DNA of 26,809 nt from Pseudomonadales bacterium (GCA_023255355.1 JALRIU010000180.1:1-26809); one strand, 5' to 3'; positions 17,468 to 25,957 are shown, counted from the first letter of the stretch. Notes: generated by a model not told the origin, from the sequence alone. Program-made: numbers and translations.

Positions 17468-18385
17468 ATGATTAGGCAAAGAACACTTAAAAATTCGATA
17501 CGAGCAACGGGTGTAGGTCTTCACACTGGTAAAAAGGTGTATTTAACCCTCAATCCTGCACCTGTAGATTCTGGTATTGTTTTTAGGCGAGTCGATCTTG
17601 ACCCTGTAGTTGAATTTAAAGCCCATGCCTTAAATGTGGGTGAAACAACTATGTCAACCACGCTAAATGCAGGCTCTGATAAAGTGTCTACTGTTGAACA
17701 CTTAATGTCTGCTTTAGCGGGTTTAGGTATCGATAATGTTATTGTCGATATAAGTGCCCCTGAAATTCCCATTATGGATGGTAGTGCTGGGCCTTTTGTT
17801 TTTTTGATTCAATCTGCCGGAATTGAAGAGCAACAGGCCTACAAAAAATTTGTTCGTATCAAAAAAGATGTGGTTGTTACTCAGGGTGATAAGGTAGCAA
17901 GCTTTAGACCTTATAACGGGTTTAAGGTGACCTTCCAAATTGAATTTGATCACCCTGTAATTCGAAATAGAAATGTGTCTACTGAATTAGATTTCTCAAG
18001 CGCCTCGTTTGTAAAAGAAATTAGTCGGGCACGAACCTTTGGATTTATGCATGAGATCGAGTACCTCCGGTCGATGGGTTTAGCTCGAGGTGGTAGTGTT
18101 GATAACGCAATTGTTGTCGATGAATACCGCATATTAAACGAAGAAGGGCTTCGTTACGAAGATGAATTCGTTAAACATAAGGTCTTGGATGCCATTGGCG
18201 ATTTGTATCTTATGGGCCATAGTATTATCGGTGAGTTTCGTGCATTTAAGTCTGGTCATGCCTTAAATAACGCACTATTAAGAGAATTGATCAAACGAAC
18301 AGATGCCTGGGAATACGTGACTTTTGATGATCCTGCAGTAACTCCGATTAAATATGCCGCGCCCGTTTCAATTGCTACGGCATAA
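17468..18385 (+). CDS. lpxC: LpxC, UDP-3-O-acyl-GlcNAc deacetylase
   Basis: LpxC is the zinc-dependent committed step of lipid A synthesis. The 305-residue protein (same length as E. coli) has the N-terminal MIRQRTLKNSIRATGVGLHTG, STVEHLMSALAGLGIDNV with zinc ligand H78, PEIPIMDGSAGPFVF, ISRARTFGFM, and FVKHKVLDAIGDLYLMGH with ligands H237 and D241; the catalytic His lies in SGHALNN. ATG 17468 was chosen over ATG 17450 because it gives the family N-terminus, has GTGAG at 17457-17461, and fits the predicted transcription start. In enterics LpxC is degraded by FtsH with the help of LapB, which is encoded 5.4 kb downstream here. A terminator follows. Confidence 0.97.
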   Translation: MIRQRTLKNSIRATGVGLHTGKKVYLTLNPAPVDSGIVFRRVDLDPVVEFKAHALNVGETTMSTTLNAGSDKVSTVEHLMSALAGLGIDNVIVDISAPEIPIMDGSAGPFVFLIQSAGIEEQQAYKKFVRIKKDVVVTQGDKVASFRPYNGFKVTFQIEFDHPVIRNRNVSTELDFSSASFVKEISRARTFGFMHEIEYLRSMGLARGGSVDNAIVVDEYRILNEEGLRYEDEFVKHKVLDAIGDLYLMGHSIIGEFRAFKSGHALNNALLRELIKRTDAWEYVTFDDPAVTPIKYAAPVSIATA

Positions 18386-18453
18386 CTCTCTTTGAGCGAT
18401 ACTCACTAGTCTTTATCTGCCATTTGTGGCATATTCTGCATTAATTATAGAAG

Positions 18454-18490
18454 GAGCGGTTTGACTGTATTACAGATTACCGCTCTTTTT
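18454..18490 (+). terminator. Intrinsic terminator after lpxC
   Basis: GAGCGGT (18454-18460) pairs with ACCGCTC (18479-18485), followed directly by five Ts (18486-18490). Inside the 18-nt loop lies a second small dyad, CTGTA/TACAG. A separate 5-bp hairpin (TGCCA/TGGCA around TTTG) lies upstream at 18418-18431. The terminator closes the dcw-lpxC block and separates it from the M23 gene. Confidence 0.8.
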
Positions 18491-18519
18491 GTGTCTAAAC
18501 TATTGATATATATAAATGT

Positions 18520-19446
18520 ATGCAGATTGTTCTTGTTAGGCGACAAGGTCGCTCCCACTCAATTAGCTTAAGTAGAGCTACACTAGCTCTGCTTTCGCTT
18601 TGCTTTGTGGGTGTTCCTGCCGGTCTGGGTTACATTGGCTATCAGTATTCAGCTGAATATTCTGCGCTCGAGTCTGATCGTGAAGCTCTGGTTGCATTGC
18701 AGAGTGAGTTGCAACAGCAGCGTATTGAACTGAACGATGTTGAAATCGGGGCGCGAGATAAGCTTGCAGCCATGACGATCAAGCTTGCTGAAATGCAAGC
18801 TCAAATGCTGCGTTTGGATGCACTCGGTGAACGCCTTACTGAAATGGCTGATATCGATGGTGATGAGTTCGACTTCTCACATAAGCCGGCGCTTGGAGGT
18901 CCAGACTACCAAAACAGTGAGTTTAATGAGACGGAGTCTTCGGTATTTTCTGCAATAAAGCAATTGAGCGATCAGGTCGATGAAAAAGGCCAGCAACTTG
19001 AGATTTTAGAATCTCTTATTAGCAATAATAAAATTGAAAAAGATCTTTTTATTGCTGGGCGCCCAATTCAAAAAGGCTGGATGTCTTCCTCGTATGGCTA
19101 TCGAACCGATCCTTTTCATGGCGACAAAGCTTGGCATGGTGGTGTTGATTTTGCCGGTAAATTTGGATCAGATGTCGTCGCTGTAGGTTCAGGCGTTGTA
19201 ACTTGGTCTGGTGAGCGTTATGGCTACGGCAATATGGTCGAAATTAACCATGGCAATGGCTATCTAAGTCGCTATGCGCACAATTCTGAAAACTTTGTTG
19301 TACCTGGCGAGGTTGTAAAAAAAGGGCAAACTATCGCTGCAATGGGTAGCAGTGGTCGTTCAACTGGCCCACATGTCCACTTTGAGGTCTACAAGCATGG
19401 TCGCCCAGTCGACCCAGCTTCTTATATTCATCGCACCTATCGATAA
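18520..19446 (+). CDS. M23 (LytM-type) peptidoglycan endopeptidase, membrane-anchored
   Basis: The 308-residue protein has a basic N-terminus, one membrane segment at about residues 22-43, a Glu/Gln/Leu-rich coiled-coil at about 48-105 and a C-terminal LytM domain. The zinc ligands are intact: HGGVD (H206, D210) and HVHFE (H285, H287), so it should be an active DD-endopeptidase rather than a degenerate activator like EnvC. It occupies the lpxC-secA gap where E. coli encodes secM; pseudomonads have a comparable M23 gene here. No Shine-Dalgarno precedes ATG 18520, and an out-of-frame ATG at 18516 opens a seven-codon reading frame over the start, so translation initiation is unusual. The exact cellular role cannot be told from sequence. 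Confidence 0.88.
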   Translation: MQIVLVRRQGRSHSISLSRATLALLSLCFVGVPAGLGYIGYQYSAEYSALESDREALVALQSELQQQRIELNDVEIGARDKLAAMTIKLAEMQAQMLRLDALGERLTEMADIDGDEFDFSHKPALGGPDYQNSEFNETESSVFSAIKQLSDQVDEKGQQLEILESLISNNKIEKDLFIAGRPIQKGWMSSSYGYRTDPFHGDKAWHGGVDFAGKFGSDVVAVGSGVVTWSGERYGYGNMVEINHGNGYLSRYAHNSENFVVPGEVVKKGQTIAAMGSSGRSTGPHVHFEVYKHGRPVDPASYIHRTYR

Positions 19447-19523
19447 TTTTCGCTCATTTACTAATTGATTGATTTTATACACGTCATTGAGATTGTGGCG
19501 GAAATTTATATTTGGAACTAAAC

Positions 19524-22220
19524 ATGATTGCTAATATTTTTAAGAAAATCTTCGGGACAAAAAACGACCGAGAATTAAAACGTTTACGTAAGGTTGTTGC
19601 GAAAATCAACGCTCTAGAATTAGACATGCAGGCACTTACCGATGAACAAATGCGTGCCAAAACAGATGAATTTAAAGCGCGTATTAAAGAGGGCGAAAGC
19701 CTTGATAATGTTCTGCCTGAAGCCTTTGCACTAGTGCGCGAAGCAGGTGTTAGAACCATGCAGATGCGTCACTTCGATGTGCAGATGATCGGTGGTATGA
19801 CTCTACACGAAGGTCGAATTTCGGAAATGCGGACCGGTGAAGGTAAAACCTTGGTTGCCACGCTTCCCGCTTATTTGAATGCTTTAACAGGGCATAGTGT
19901 CCATTTGGTAACGGTCAACGACTATCTCGCCACGCGTGATGCTAAATGGATGGAGCCTCTCTATAATTTCTTGGGCTTATCTGTCGGTATTGTGGTGCCA
20001 GGGCAGGATATGCAGTCAAAGCGTGCAGCATATCAATGTGACATCATTTATGGCACGAATAACGAATTTGGTTTTGATTATTTACGCGACAATATGGCGT
20101 TTGCGCTTGAAGATAAGATGCAAGGTGAACTTAATTTTGCCATTGTCGATGAGGTTGACTCTATCCTAATTGATGAAGCGCGTACACCATTAATCATTTC
20201 TGGTCCTGCAGAAGATAGTTCAAGACTCTATGTGAAAGTGAATAATATGGTTCCGATGATGCGTCTTGATAGCGAAGAGGAGCCCGGACATTACACGGTA
20301 GATGAGAAAACGCGCAGCATTGAAATGACCGAATCAGGCCATCAATTAATCGAAGATCTCATGGTTCGTGAAGGCTTGCTGCAAGAAGGCGATAGCTTAT
20401 ACGCAGCGACAAATTTGAATCTATTGCACCATGTCATGTCTGCCTTGAGGGCTAACGTTCTTTATCACAAAGATGTTGAGTATATCGTCCAAGAAGGTCA
20501 GGTTGTGCTGATTGATGAGCATACTGGGCGCACCATGCCTGGGCGTCGTTTATCTGAGGGTTTGCATCAGGCCATTGAAGCTAAAGAGGGAGTGGCCATT
20601 CAAAACGAAAGCCAAACGCTAGCGTCGACAACCTTCCAGAATTTCTTCAGATTGTATAGAAAGCTTTCGGGTATGACAGGTACTGCTGATACTGAAGCGT
20701 TTGAGTTTATGCATATTTACGGATTGGGCGTAGTTGTTATTCCAACTAATAAGCCAGCTATCCGTAAAGATATGAATGATTTAGTTTTCTTAACACAAGA
20801 AGAAAAATTCGATGCCATTGTTAAGGATATTGAAGATGCTGTTGCTAAGGGAGCACCAGTTCTTGTTGGTACGGCATCCATCGAAACGTCTGAAGTGCTT
20901 TCTGCTCATCTTAATAAAATTGGTATGAAGCACAATGTATTGAACGCAAAATATCACGCTAAGGAGGCTGAAATAGTAGCGCAAGCTGGGCGACCTGGTA
21001 CCGTCACGATCGCCACCAATATGGCTGGTCGTGGTACCGATATTGTCTTGGGTGGTAACTTAAAATCTGAGCTAGAAGGCGTCTCTAGTAGTGATCAGGC
21101 TCAAATCGATAAGATTACCGCTGATTGGCAAGAGCGCCATAATAAGGTCATGGGTGCAGGTGGTTTGCATATCTTTGGTACCGAAAGACACGAATCGCGT
21201 CGTATCGATAATCAATTGCGTGGTCGTGCTGGACGTCAGGGTGATCCTGGTGTTTCTCGTTTCTATCTGTCGCTCGATGATAACTTAATGAGAATTTTCG
21301 CCTCGGAAAGAGTTAAAAACTTTATGACGGCGTTAGGTATGGAGAAAGGCGAAGCCATTGAGCACCGAATGGTGAGTAATGCTATCGAAAAAGCGCAACG
21401 AAAAGTTGAAGGGCGCAACTTCGATATTCGTAAGGCATTGTTGGAATATGATGATGTGGCAAATGATCAGCGCTCGGTTATTTATGCTCAGCGTGACGAC
21501 TTGCTTGAGGCCGAACGTATTGATGAGACTCTCACGTTAATTCGTGCTGAGGTTGTCAACAACACTATCGATAATTACATGCCGCCAATGAGTGTCGAGG
21601 AACAATGGGATATCCCTGGGCTTGAAAAACAGTTACAGCTTGAGTTTTTTGTTGAGCTTCCAATTCAAGAGTGGCTTGATACGGATGATAACCTTGATGA
21701 AGAGGGTGTTCGTGAGCGTGTTATTGCAGCGGTTGAGAAGGCCTATACAGATAAAACAGATTTCTTAGGTGATGAAATACGCCGTTTTGAAAAGCATATT
21801 ATGCTAAATATTCTCGATTCATTATGGAAAGAGCATCTTGCAATGATGGATCACCTACGTCAGGGTATCCATTTGCGTGCCTATGCGCAAAAGAATCCTA
21901 AGCAGGAATATAAACGCGAATCCTTTGAGTTATTTGAGGCCTTGTTAGACAATATCAAAACTGAAGTTATTCGCTTTTTGGCACGTGTTGAAATTCGTCA
22001 AGAAGAAGATGTGGACGCTGTTCAAGAGCAACGTCGTAAACAGGAAGAAGCGCGTAAAGTTGAGTATCAGCATGCTCAATCATCAGCTTTGGGCGAAGTA
22101 AGTGACTCAACGAGTTCGAAGTCACCTTACACTCGCGAAGGACGCAAAGTGGGTCGTAATGATCCTTGCCCTTGTGGTTCTGGGCAAAAATTTAAATCAT
22201 GTCATGGTAAATTGAATTAA
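19524..22220 (+). CDS. secA: SecA, preprotein translocase ATPase
   Basis: SecA drives protein export through SecYEG. The 898-residue protein shows the Walker A segment MRTGEGKT with K108 (the same number as in E. coli), DEVDSILIDEARTPLIISG, the preprotein-binding domain, TNMAGRGTDIVLGG and QLRGRAGRQGDPG in the second ATPase half, and a C-terminal zinc motif CPCGSGQKFKSCHG with Cys882, Cys884, Cys893 and His894 that binds SecB and phospholipids. ATG 19524 gives the family start MIANIFKKIFG; an in-frame TTG at 19512 is unlikely. There is no secM upstream, so the arrest-based secretion-responsive control of E. coli is absent. argJ follows after 15 bp. Confidence 0.98.
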   Translation: MIANIFKKIFGTKNDRELKRLRKVVAKINALELDMQALTDEQMRAKTDEFKARIKEGESLDNVLPEAFALVREAGVRTMQMRHFDVQMIGGMTLHEGRISEMRTGEGKTLVATLPAYLNALTGHSVHLVTVNDYLATRDAKWMEPLYNFLGLSVGIVVPGQDMQSKRAAYQCDIIYGTNNEFGFDYLRDNMAFALEDKMQGELNFAIVDEVDSILIDEARTPLIISGPAEDSSRLYVKVNNMVPMMRLDSEEEPGHYTVDEKTRSIEMTESGHQLIEDLMVREGLLQEGDSLYAATNLNLLHHVMSALRANVLYHKDVEYIVQEGQVVLIDEHTGRTMPGRRLSEGLHQAIEAKEGVAIQNESQTLASTTFQNFFRLYRKLSGMTGTADTEAFEFMHIYGLGVVVIPTNKPAIRKDMNDLVFLTQEEKFDAIVKDIEDAVAKGAPVLVGTASIETSEVLSAHLNKIGMKHNVLNAKYHAKEAEIVAQAGRPGTVTIATNMAGRGTDIVLGGNLKSELEGVSSSDQAQIDKITADWQERHNKVMGAGGLHIFGTERHESRRIDNQLRGRAGRQGDPGVSRFYLSLDDNLMRIFASERVKNFMTALGMEKGEAIEHRMVSNAIEKAQRKVEGRNFDIRKALLEYDDVANDQRSVIYAQRDDLLEAERIDETLTLIRAEVVNNTIDNYMPPMSVEEQWDIPGLEKQLQLEFFVELPIQEWLDTDDNLDEEGVRERVIAAVEKAYTDKTDFLGDEIRRFEKHIMLNILDSLWKEHLAMMDHLRQGIHLRAYAQKNPKQEYKRESFELFEALLDNIKTEVIRFLARVEIRQEEDVDAVQEQRRKQEEARKVEYQHAQSSALGEVSDSTSSKSPYTREGRKVGRNDPCPCGSGQKFKSCHGKLN

Positions 22221-22235
22221 TCCAAGTGAGGATAT

Positions 22236-23450
22236 ATGGCAGTAGGTTCTGGTGAAATTGGTGAGTTATTTCCTGTCGCTGGCGTGAAGATTGGTATTGC
22301 GAGTGCGGGCATTAAAAAAGTTGGAAGAAAAGACGTCGTTATTTTTGAGCTGTGTGAAGGTTCAACTGTAGCAGGCGTCTACACATTAAATCGTTTTTGT
22401 GCAGCGCCCGTGCATGTTGCTAGACGACATATGGCCTTGGGAAATATCCGTTATTTACTCGTCAATACCGGTAATGCCAACGCTGGAACTGGATCGGAAG
22501 GTATGCAAAACGCTGCACGATCATGCACCAGTTTAGCTTCCTTAGTAAATTGTTCGTCAGAACAGATACTGCCTTTTTCAACAGGTGTTATTGGTGAGCG
22601 GTTACCTATTGAAAAAATTGAATCGGCCCTTCCTGCAGCACTAGACAACCTCTCTTTGACGAATTGGTTAGATGCCTCTTACGGGATTATGACGACGGAC
22701 ACTCGTCCTAAGGCATGTTCTCGTCAAATTGACATTAATGGTAAGCAGATTTCCGTAACAGGTATCGCCAAAGGGGCGGGTATGATCAAGCCCAATATGG
22801 CGACCATGCTAGGTTATATTGCTACAGATGCGGTTGTCGATTCATTGGTATTGCAAGAGCTGTGTACACGTGCAGCAAATATGTCGTTCAATCGAATTAC
22901 AGTTGATGGAGATACATCAACAAACGACGCCTGTGTATTGATTGCGAGTGGTGCTAGCGGAGTCAGTATTGCTCCTCAGGATGAACACTTTGATGATTTT
23001 GCTGAGGCCATCTTTGAAGTTTTTGTTGAGTTGGCGCAGGGACTTGTAAGAGATGGTGAGGGTGCGACTAAATTTGTATCAGTTAACGTTAAAGGCGGTA
23101 AAACCCAAAAAGAATCTTTGGCGGTGGCTTATACAATTGCCGAATCTCCACTAGTAAAAACAGCATTGTTTGCCAGTGATCCAAACTGGGGGCGTTTGCT
23201 TGCAGCAATTGGTCGTGCCGGCATTGATGATCTTGATGTTGAAAATGTTTCTGTCCATCTTGGCGATGTATTGATTGCCAATAAAGGTGGTAGAGCTGCA
23301 AGTTATACCGAAGAAGCAGGGCAGGCTGTTATGTCCCAAGAAAATATTGATATCTATGTTGACCTTGGTCGTGGCGATTTCTCAGAGACTGTTTGGACGA
23401 CTGATTTCTCATATGATTATGTACGAATCAATGCAGAGTATAGAAGCTAG
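22236..23450 (+). CDS. argJ: ArgJ, glutamate N-acetyltransferase / amino-acid acetyltransferase
   Basis: ArgJ transfers the acetyl group from N-acetylornithine to glutamate, recycling it in arginine synthesis; bifunctional forms also use acetyl-CoA. The 404-residue precursor self-cleaves before a threonine: the KGAGMIKPNMATML motif is present, with T190 the predicted new N-terminal nucleophile. NTGNANAGTGSEG and the FVSVNVKGGKT and DPNWGRLLAAIGRAG segments are also typical. GTGAGGATAT precedes the ATG. The stop TAG overlaps the GTG start of lapA. In pseudomonads argJ also follows secA, but lapA is elsewhere. Confidence 0.97.
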   Translation: MAVGSGEIGELFPVAGVKIGIASAGIKKVGRKDVVIFELCEGSTVAGVYTLNRFCAAPVHVARRHMALGNIRYLLVNTGNANAGTGSEGMQNAARSCTSLASLVNCSSEQILPFSTGVIGERLPIEKIESALPAALDNLSLTNWLDASYGIMTTDTRPKACSRQIDINGKQISVTGIAKGAGMIKPNMATMLGYIATDAVVDSLVLQELCTRAANMSFNRITVDGDTSTNDACVLIASGASGVSIAPQDEHFDDFAEAIFEVFVELAQGLVRDGEGATKFVSVNVKGGKTQKESLAVAYTIAESPLVKTALFASDPNWGRLLAAIGRAGIDDLDVENVSVHLGDVLIANKGGRAASYTEEAGQAVMSQENIDIYVDLGRGDFSETVWTTDFSYDYVRINAEYRS

Positions 23451-23752
23451 TGAAAGATACTCTTAAGTCTTTTGGTAAAATCCTGTCAATCTCGCTATTG
23501 ATTGCGGTACTGATTATTGGTGTTTTATTTAGTCTGCAAAACCAAGTGCTAGTGACTGTCGACTTGCTTTTGTTTTCTCCAATAGAGGGTACATTAGCAT
23601 TTTGGATCTTGGCGAGTTTTGCTCTTGGTGTTTTGATCAGCCTTTTAGTTTTATCGCTGTTGTACTTGCGTATTCAAAAACGCAATATCCAGTTAACGCT
23701 CAAAGTAAGGTCATTACAACGTCAGCTGGATAACAATCAAACGACGAAATAA
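23450..23752 (+). CDS. lapA: LapA (YciS), LPS assembly membrane protein
   Basis: The 100-residue protein has two hydrophobic segments, about residues 12-30 and 45-68, separated by a short LLLFSPIEGT stretch, and a basic, probably coiled C-terminal tail of the DUF1049/LapA family. LapA acts with LapB at the inner membrane in lipopolysaccharide assembly and LpxC turnover control. Start GTG 23450 overlaps the argJ stop (TAGTG) and the stop overlaps lapB (TAATG), so translation of all three appears coupled. The family is short and variable; identity is strengthened by the adjacent lapB. Confidence 0.88.
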   Translation: MKDTLKSFGKILSISLLIAVLIIGVLFSLQNQVLVTVDLLLFSPIEGTLAFWILASFALGVLISLLVLSLLYLRIQKRNIQLTLKVRSLQRQLDNNQTTK

Positions 23753-24924
23753 TGTTCAATTTTGGGCTTTTCATAGTCTTGTTGATTGCATTGGCTTTTG
23801 GCTGGTCGTTGGGAAAGTATGGAGAGCCTAGGATCTTCAAATGGCGTCGCCCCAATTCTGATGATTATTTTAAGGGCTTGAATTATCTTATTAACGATCA
23901 AGCTGATGTTGCTGTAGAAAGTTTTATAGAGCAATTGGAGGTAACACCCAAAACGCTCGAAATGCACTTATCTATTGGAAGTATTCTAAGGCGCAAAGGT
24001 GAGCTCGATCGGGCTATAAGAATCCACCAAAATTTAATTAATAGCCAATCACTCGGCGACAAAGAGATTTGTCTTGCACAAATTGAATTAGCTCGCGACT
24101 TCTATGCTTCTGGAATCTTAGATAGGGCCGAAAATATTCTTTTGGATTTATCTGGACGCTCCGATTTATTACGAATTGATGCTCAGTTACTTCTGATTTC
24201 GGTTTATCGCGACGAAAGGTCCTGGCATAAAGCTATCAATATTGGCAACGCATTACGTAAACAATTTTCTTCTGGTAAAGAAGTCGCGACCGTTCAGCAA
24301 CAGCAGAAATTATCAAAGGCATTGGCACATTTTTGTTGTGAGCTTGCTGAAGAAGCTCTCATTGAAAGTACAACGATCGATGTGCAGGATTTTATTGCTA
24401 AGGCATTGGCATATGACTCAGGTTGTGTGCGCGCAAACTTGCTTGCTGCGAAAGCCGCTATTCTTGCTGGCAACGAGTCTAAAGCAAAAAGATACTTGTT
24501 GGATGTTGCTTTGCAGGATGAAAGTTTCTTTTCTGAAGCTGTTGATGTACTGGCAACTTTTAGCGTCGATGCAGAAACCTTGCAAAGTGTTACTAATATT
24601 CAGTACAAAACCCCATCACATAGCGGTTTAATGTATATGATATCCGCCAATAAACAGTTATTTGGTGATGAGCAAGCTGAGCAGGTCTTAAAAAATGAGC
24701 TTGTCAGCAACCCAAGTTTTTCAGGTTTAAACCAGTATCTAGAGCTTAAATCTACAACAATTAATGATGAAACTAATGACTTGGTAAAAGCAGTATTGCA
24801 GAGATTGCATCCTATACGTGTTAATTATGAATGTTTGCATTGTGGATTTAGAGGCAGTCAAATGCATTGGTTGTGCCCATCTTGTAAACAATGGGGAGAA
24901 ATCCGTCAACGCTACGGGTTATAA
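23752..24924 (+). CDS. lapB: LapB (YciM), LPS assembly / LpxC degradation adaptor
   Basis: LapB is an inner-membrane TPR protein that, in E. coli, brings LpxC to the FtsH protease and so limits LPS synthesis. The 390-residue protein has one N-terminal membrane segment (about residues 2-19), the conserved RRPNSDDYFKGLNYLINDQ segment, several TPR repeats (about 35-300) and a C-terminal rubredoxin-like zinc site with Cys361, Cys364, Cys375 and Cys378. These features in this order are diagnostic. It is translationally coupled to lapA. The target, lpxC, lies 5.4 kb upstream in the same window, on the far side of a terminator, so the two genes are probably not in one transcript. Confidence 0.96.
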   Translation: MFNFGLFIVLLIALAFGWSLGKYGEPRIFKWRRPNSDDYFKGLNYLINDQADVAVESFIEQLEVTPKTLEMHLSIGSILRRKGELDRAIRIHQNLINSQSLGDKEICLAQIELARDFYASGILDRAENILLDLSGRSDLLRIDAQLLLISVYRDERSWHKAINIGNALRKQFSSGKEVATVQQQQKLSKALAHFCCELAEEALIESTTIDVQDFIAKALAYDSGCVRANLLAAKAAILAGNESKAKRYLLDVALQDESFFSEAVDVLATFSVDAETLQSVTNIQYKTPSHSGLMYMISANKQLFGDEQAEQVLKNELVSNPSFSGLNQYLELKSTTINDETNDLVKAVLQRLHPIRVNYECLHCGFRGSQMHWLCPSCKQWGEIRQRYGL

Positions 24925-24950
24925 TGTTTCTTTTTTGTATGGTTACTACT

Positions 24951-25643
24951 ATGAATGATCCTAAAGTCATTGTCGCTCTCGATTATCCTACTGCACAGGA
25001 TGCCCTGGATATGGCTGATCGCTTAGATCCTAAAATGTGTCGTGTTAAAGTTGGTAAAGAGCTTTTTACTGTTGCAGGTCCAGATGTAGTTAAGCAGCTA
25101 ATGGCAAAGGGCTTCGATGTCTTTTTAGATTTAAAATTTCACGATATTCCCAACACCGTTGCAGCTGCCGTAAAGGTAGCTGCTCAAATGGGTGTTTGGA
25201 TGGTGAATGTTCACGCCAGTGGCGGTAGTCGAATGATGCGTGCAGCCAGAGAAGCCGTTGATAGCGTCGCTAATAATGTGACTCATTTGATTGCTGTGAC
25301 GGTATTAACCAGTATGAGCCCTGAAGATCTTAGCGAAACAGGTATTTCTAAATCACCTTTAGAGCAAGTGCTGTATTTGGCAGATCTTGCCAAGCAAGCG
25401 GGTATGGATGGTGTTGTTTGTTCTGCTCAGGAAACTCAGACGCTTCGTAAAGCGTTAGGCGATGACTTTTTGCTGGTAACTCCTGGTATTCGTATGCCTG
25501 GTGATAGTGCAGGTGATCAGCGTCGAGTTGTGTCACCTGCAGATGCGTTAAAAAATGGTAGTAGTTATTTAGTGATGGGGCGCTCCATTACCGGTGCAGT
25601 TGACCCTATTAGCGTGCTCAATGAAGTTAATGGGTATCAATAA
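24951..25643 (+). CDS. pyrF: PyrF, orotidine 5'-phosphate decarboxylase
   Basis: PyrF makes UMP from OMP, the last step of pyrimidine nucleotide synthesis. The 230-residue TIM barrel shows VIVALDYPT, CRVKVGKELF, the catalytic DLKFHDIPNT (D60, K62, D65), VTVLTSM, TPGIRMPGDSAGDQRRV and YLVMGRSIT. The start is uncertain: ATG 24951 gives the usual short N-terminus, but ATG 24939 and ATG 24924 are in frame, and 24924 overlaps the lapB stop as TAATG, like the two junctions before it. None has a clear Shine-Dalgarno. lapB-pyrF linkage is common in gammaproteobacteria. Confidence 0.95.
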   Translation: MNDPKVIVALDYPTAQDALDMADRLDPKMCRVKVGKELFTVAGPDVVKQLMAKGFDVFLDLKFHDIPNTVAAAVKVAAQMGVWMVNVHASGGSRMMRAAREAVDSVANNVTHLIAVTVLTSMSPEDLSETGISKSPLEQVLYLADLAKQAGMDGVVCSAQETQTLRKALGDDFLLVTPGIRMPGDSAGDQRRVVSPADALKNGSSYLVMGRSITGAVDPISVLNEVNGYQ

Positions 25644-25802
25644 TATTTTTCTAATAAGTACTCCTTTTTAAAAATTAATTGTTATAAGCGTGCTTTTTTT
25701 AGATGTTTATCTTCTATAAGTCGGATTGGTTATAAAAATTAATTTTTTTAGGAAAATGTTGTCTATAAAACTGTACCAATTCAAACTTTTTAATTAAAGA
25801 CA
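25644..25802. other. AT-rich intergenic region after pyrF
   Basis: No gene or convincing terminator is seen. The stretch is very AT-rich and has an 11-bp repeated segment, AAAAATTAATT, near 25670 and 25734, plus several TATAA-like words. A possible promoter for the structured leader begins at 25803. Confidence 0.5.
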
Positions 25803-25830
25803 TCGACAAAATCTTCATCTAAATTAAATA
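25803..25830 (+). promoter_or_regulatory. Candidate promoter for the GGA-hairpin RNA / comEA-like gene
   Basis: TCGACA at 25803-25808 (one mismatch to TTGACA), a 16-bp spacer and TAAATA at 25825-25830. The predicted start near 25835-25837 coincides with the first base of the closing stem of the structured leader, which is the main reason to believe it. Confidence 0.45.
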
Positions 25831-25835
25831 CACAG

Positions 25836-25924
25836 CTGGGGTGATAGTAACAGGAAGTTGCTATTAACCAAGGATGGTTCCGACAAGGATGTTGGATTGG
25901 GCAAAGGATTGCTCTTAACCCCAG
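25836..25924 (+). ncRNA. Multi-hairpin GGA-loop RNA, probable CsrA/RsmA-binding leader or sponge
   Basis: CTGGGGT (25836-25842) pairs with ACCCCAG (25918-25924) and closes four consecutive hairpins. H1: arms 25844-25851 and 25857-25864 (8 bp, one G-U), loop AGGAA. H2: AACC/GGTT, loop AAGGAT 25870-25875. H3: CCGAC/GTTGG, loop AAGGAT 25885-25890. H4: GGGCA/TGCTC, loop AAGGAT 25904-25909. CsrA/RsmA binds GGA in hairpin loops; its selected consensus RUACARGGAUGU places ARGGAU as a hexaloop, and H3 (ACAAGGATGT) matches it almost perfectly. There is no terminator before the downstream gene, so it is a 5' leader, or an sRNA that continues into it. Structure read by eye, not computed. Confidence 0.75.
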
Positions 25925-25938
25925 ATGTGAAATTAAAT

Positions 25939-25953
25939 TAACATGGAGAGTTA
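25939..25953 (+). promoter_or_regulatory. Ribosome-binding site in a fifth GGA hairpin
   Basis: GGAG at 25945-25948 lies 9 nt before ATG 25958. It sits in the loop (ATGGAGA) of a small hairpin with arms TAAC (25939-25942) and GTTA (25950-25953). A CsrA dimer bridging this GGA and one of the upstream loops would block ribosome entry, as in known CsrA-repressed leaders. The stem is only 4 bp and weak. Confidence 0.5.
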
Positions 25954-25957
25954 TATT

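Noticed and set aside
19447..19523. Separate secA promoter or secM remnant
   Set aside because: The 77-bp gap has no convincing -35/-10 pair and no short secreted reading frame with an arrest motif.
25640..25700. Possible terminator after pyrF
   Set aside because: AAGCGTGCTT followed by Ts allows only a 3-bp stem; no GC-rich hairpin is present, so I do not call a terminator.
25670..25744. Repeated AAAAATTAATT words
   Set aside because: Expected by chance in such AT-rich sequence; two copies only and no regular spacing.
25644..25830. GacA-type upstream activating site for the GGA-hairpin RNA
   Set aside because: I looked for the TGTAAG-N6-CTTACA palindrome found upstream of rsmY/rsmZ and saw no acceptable match.
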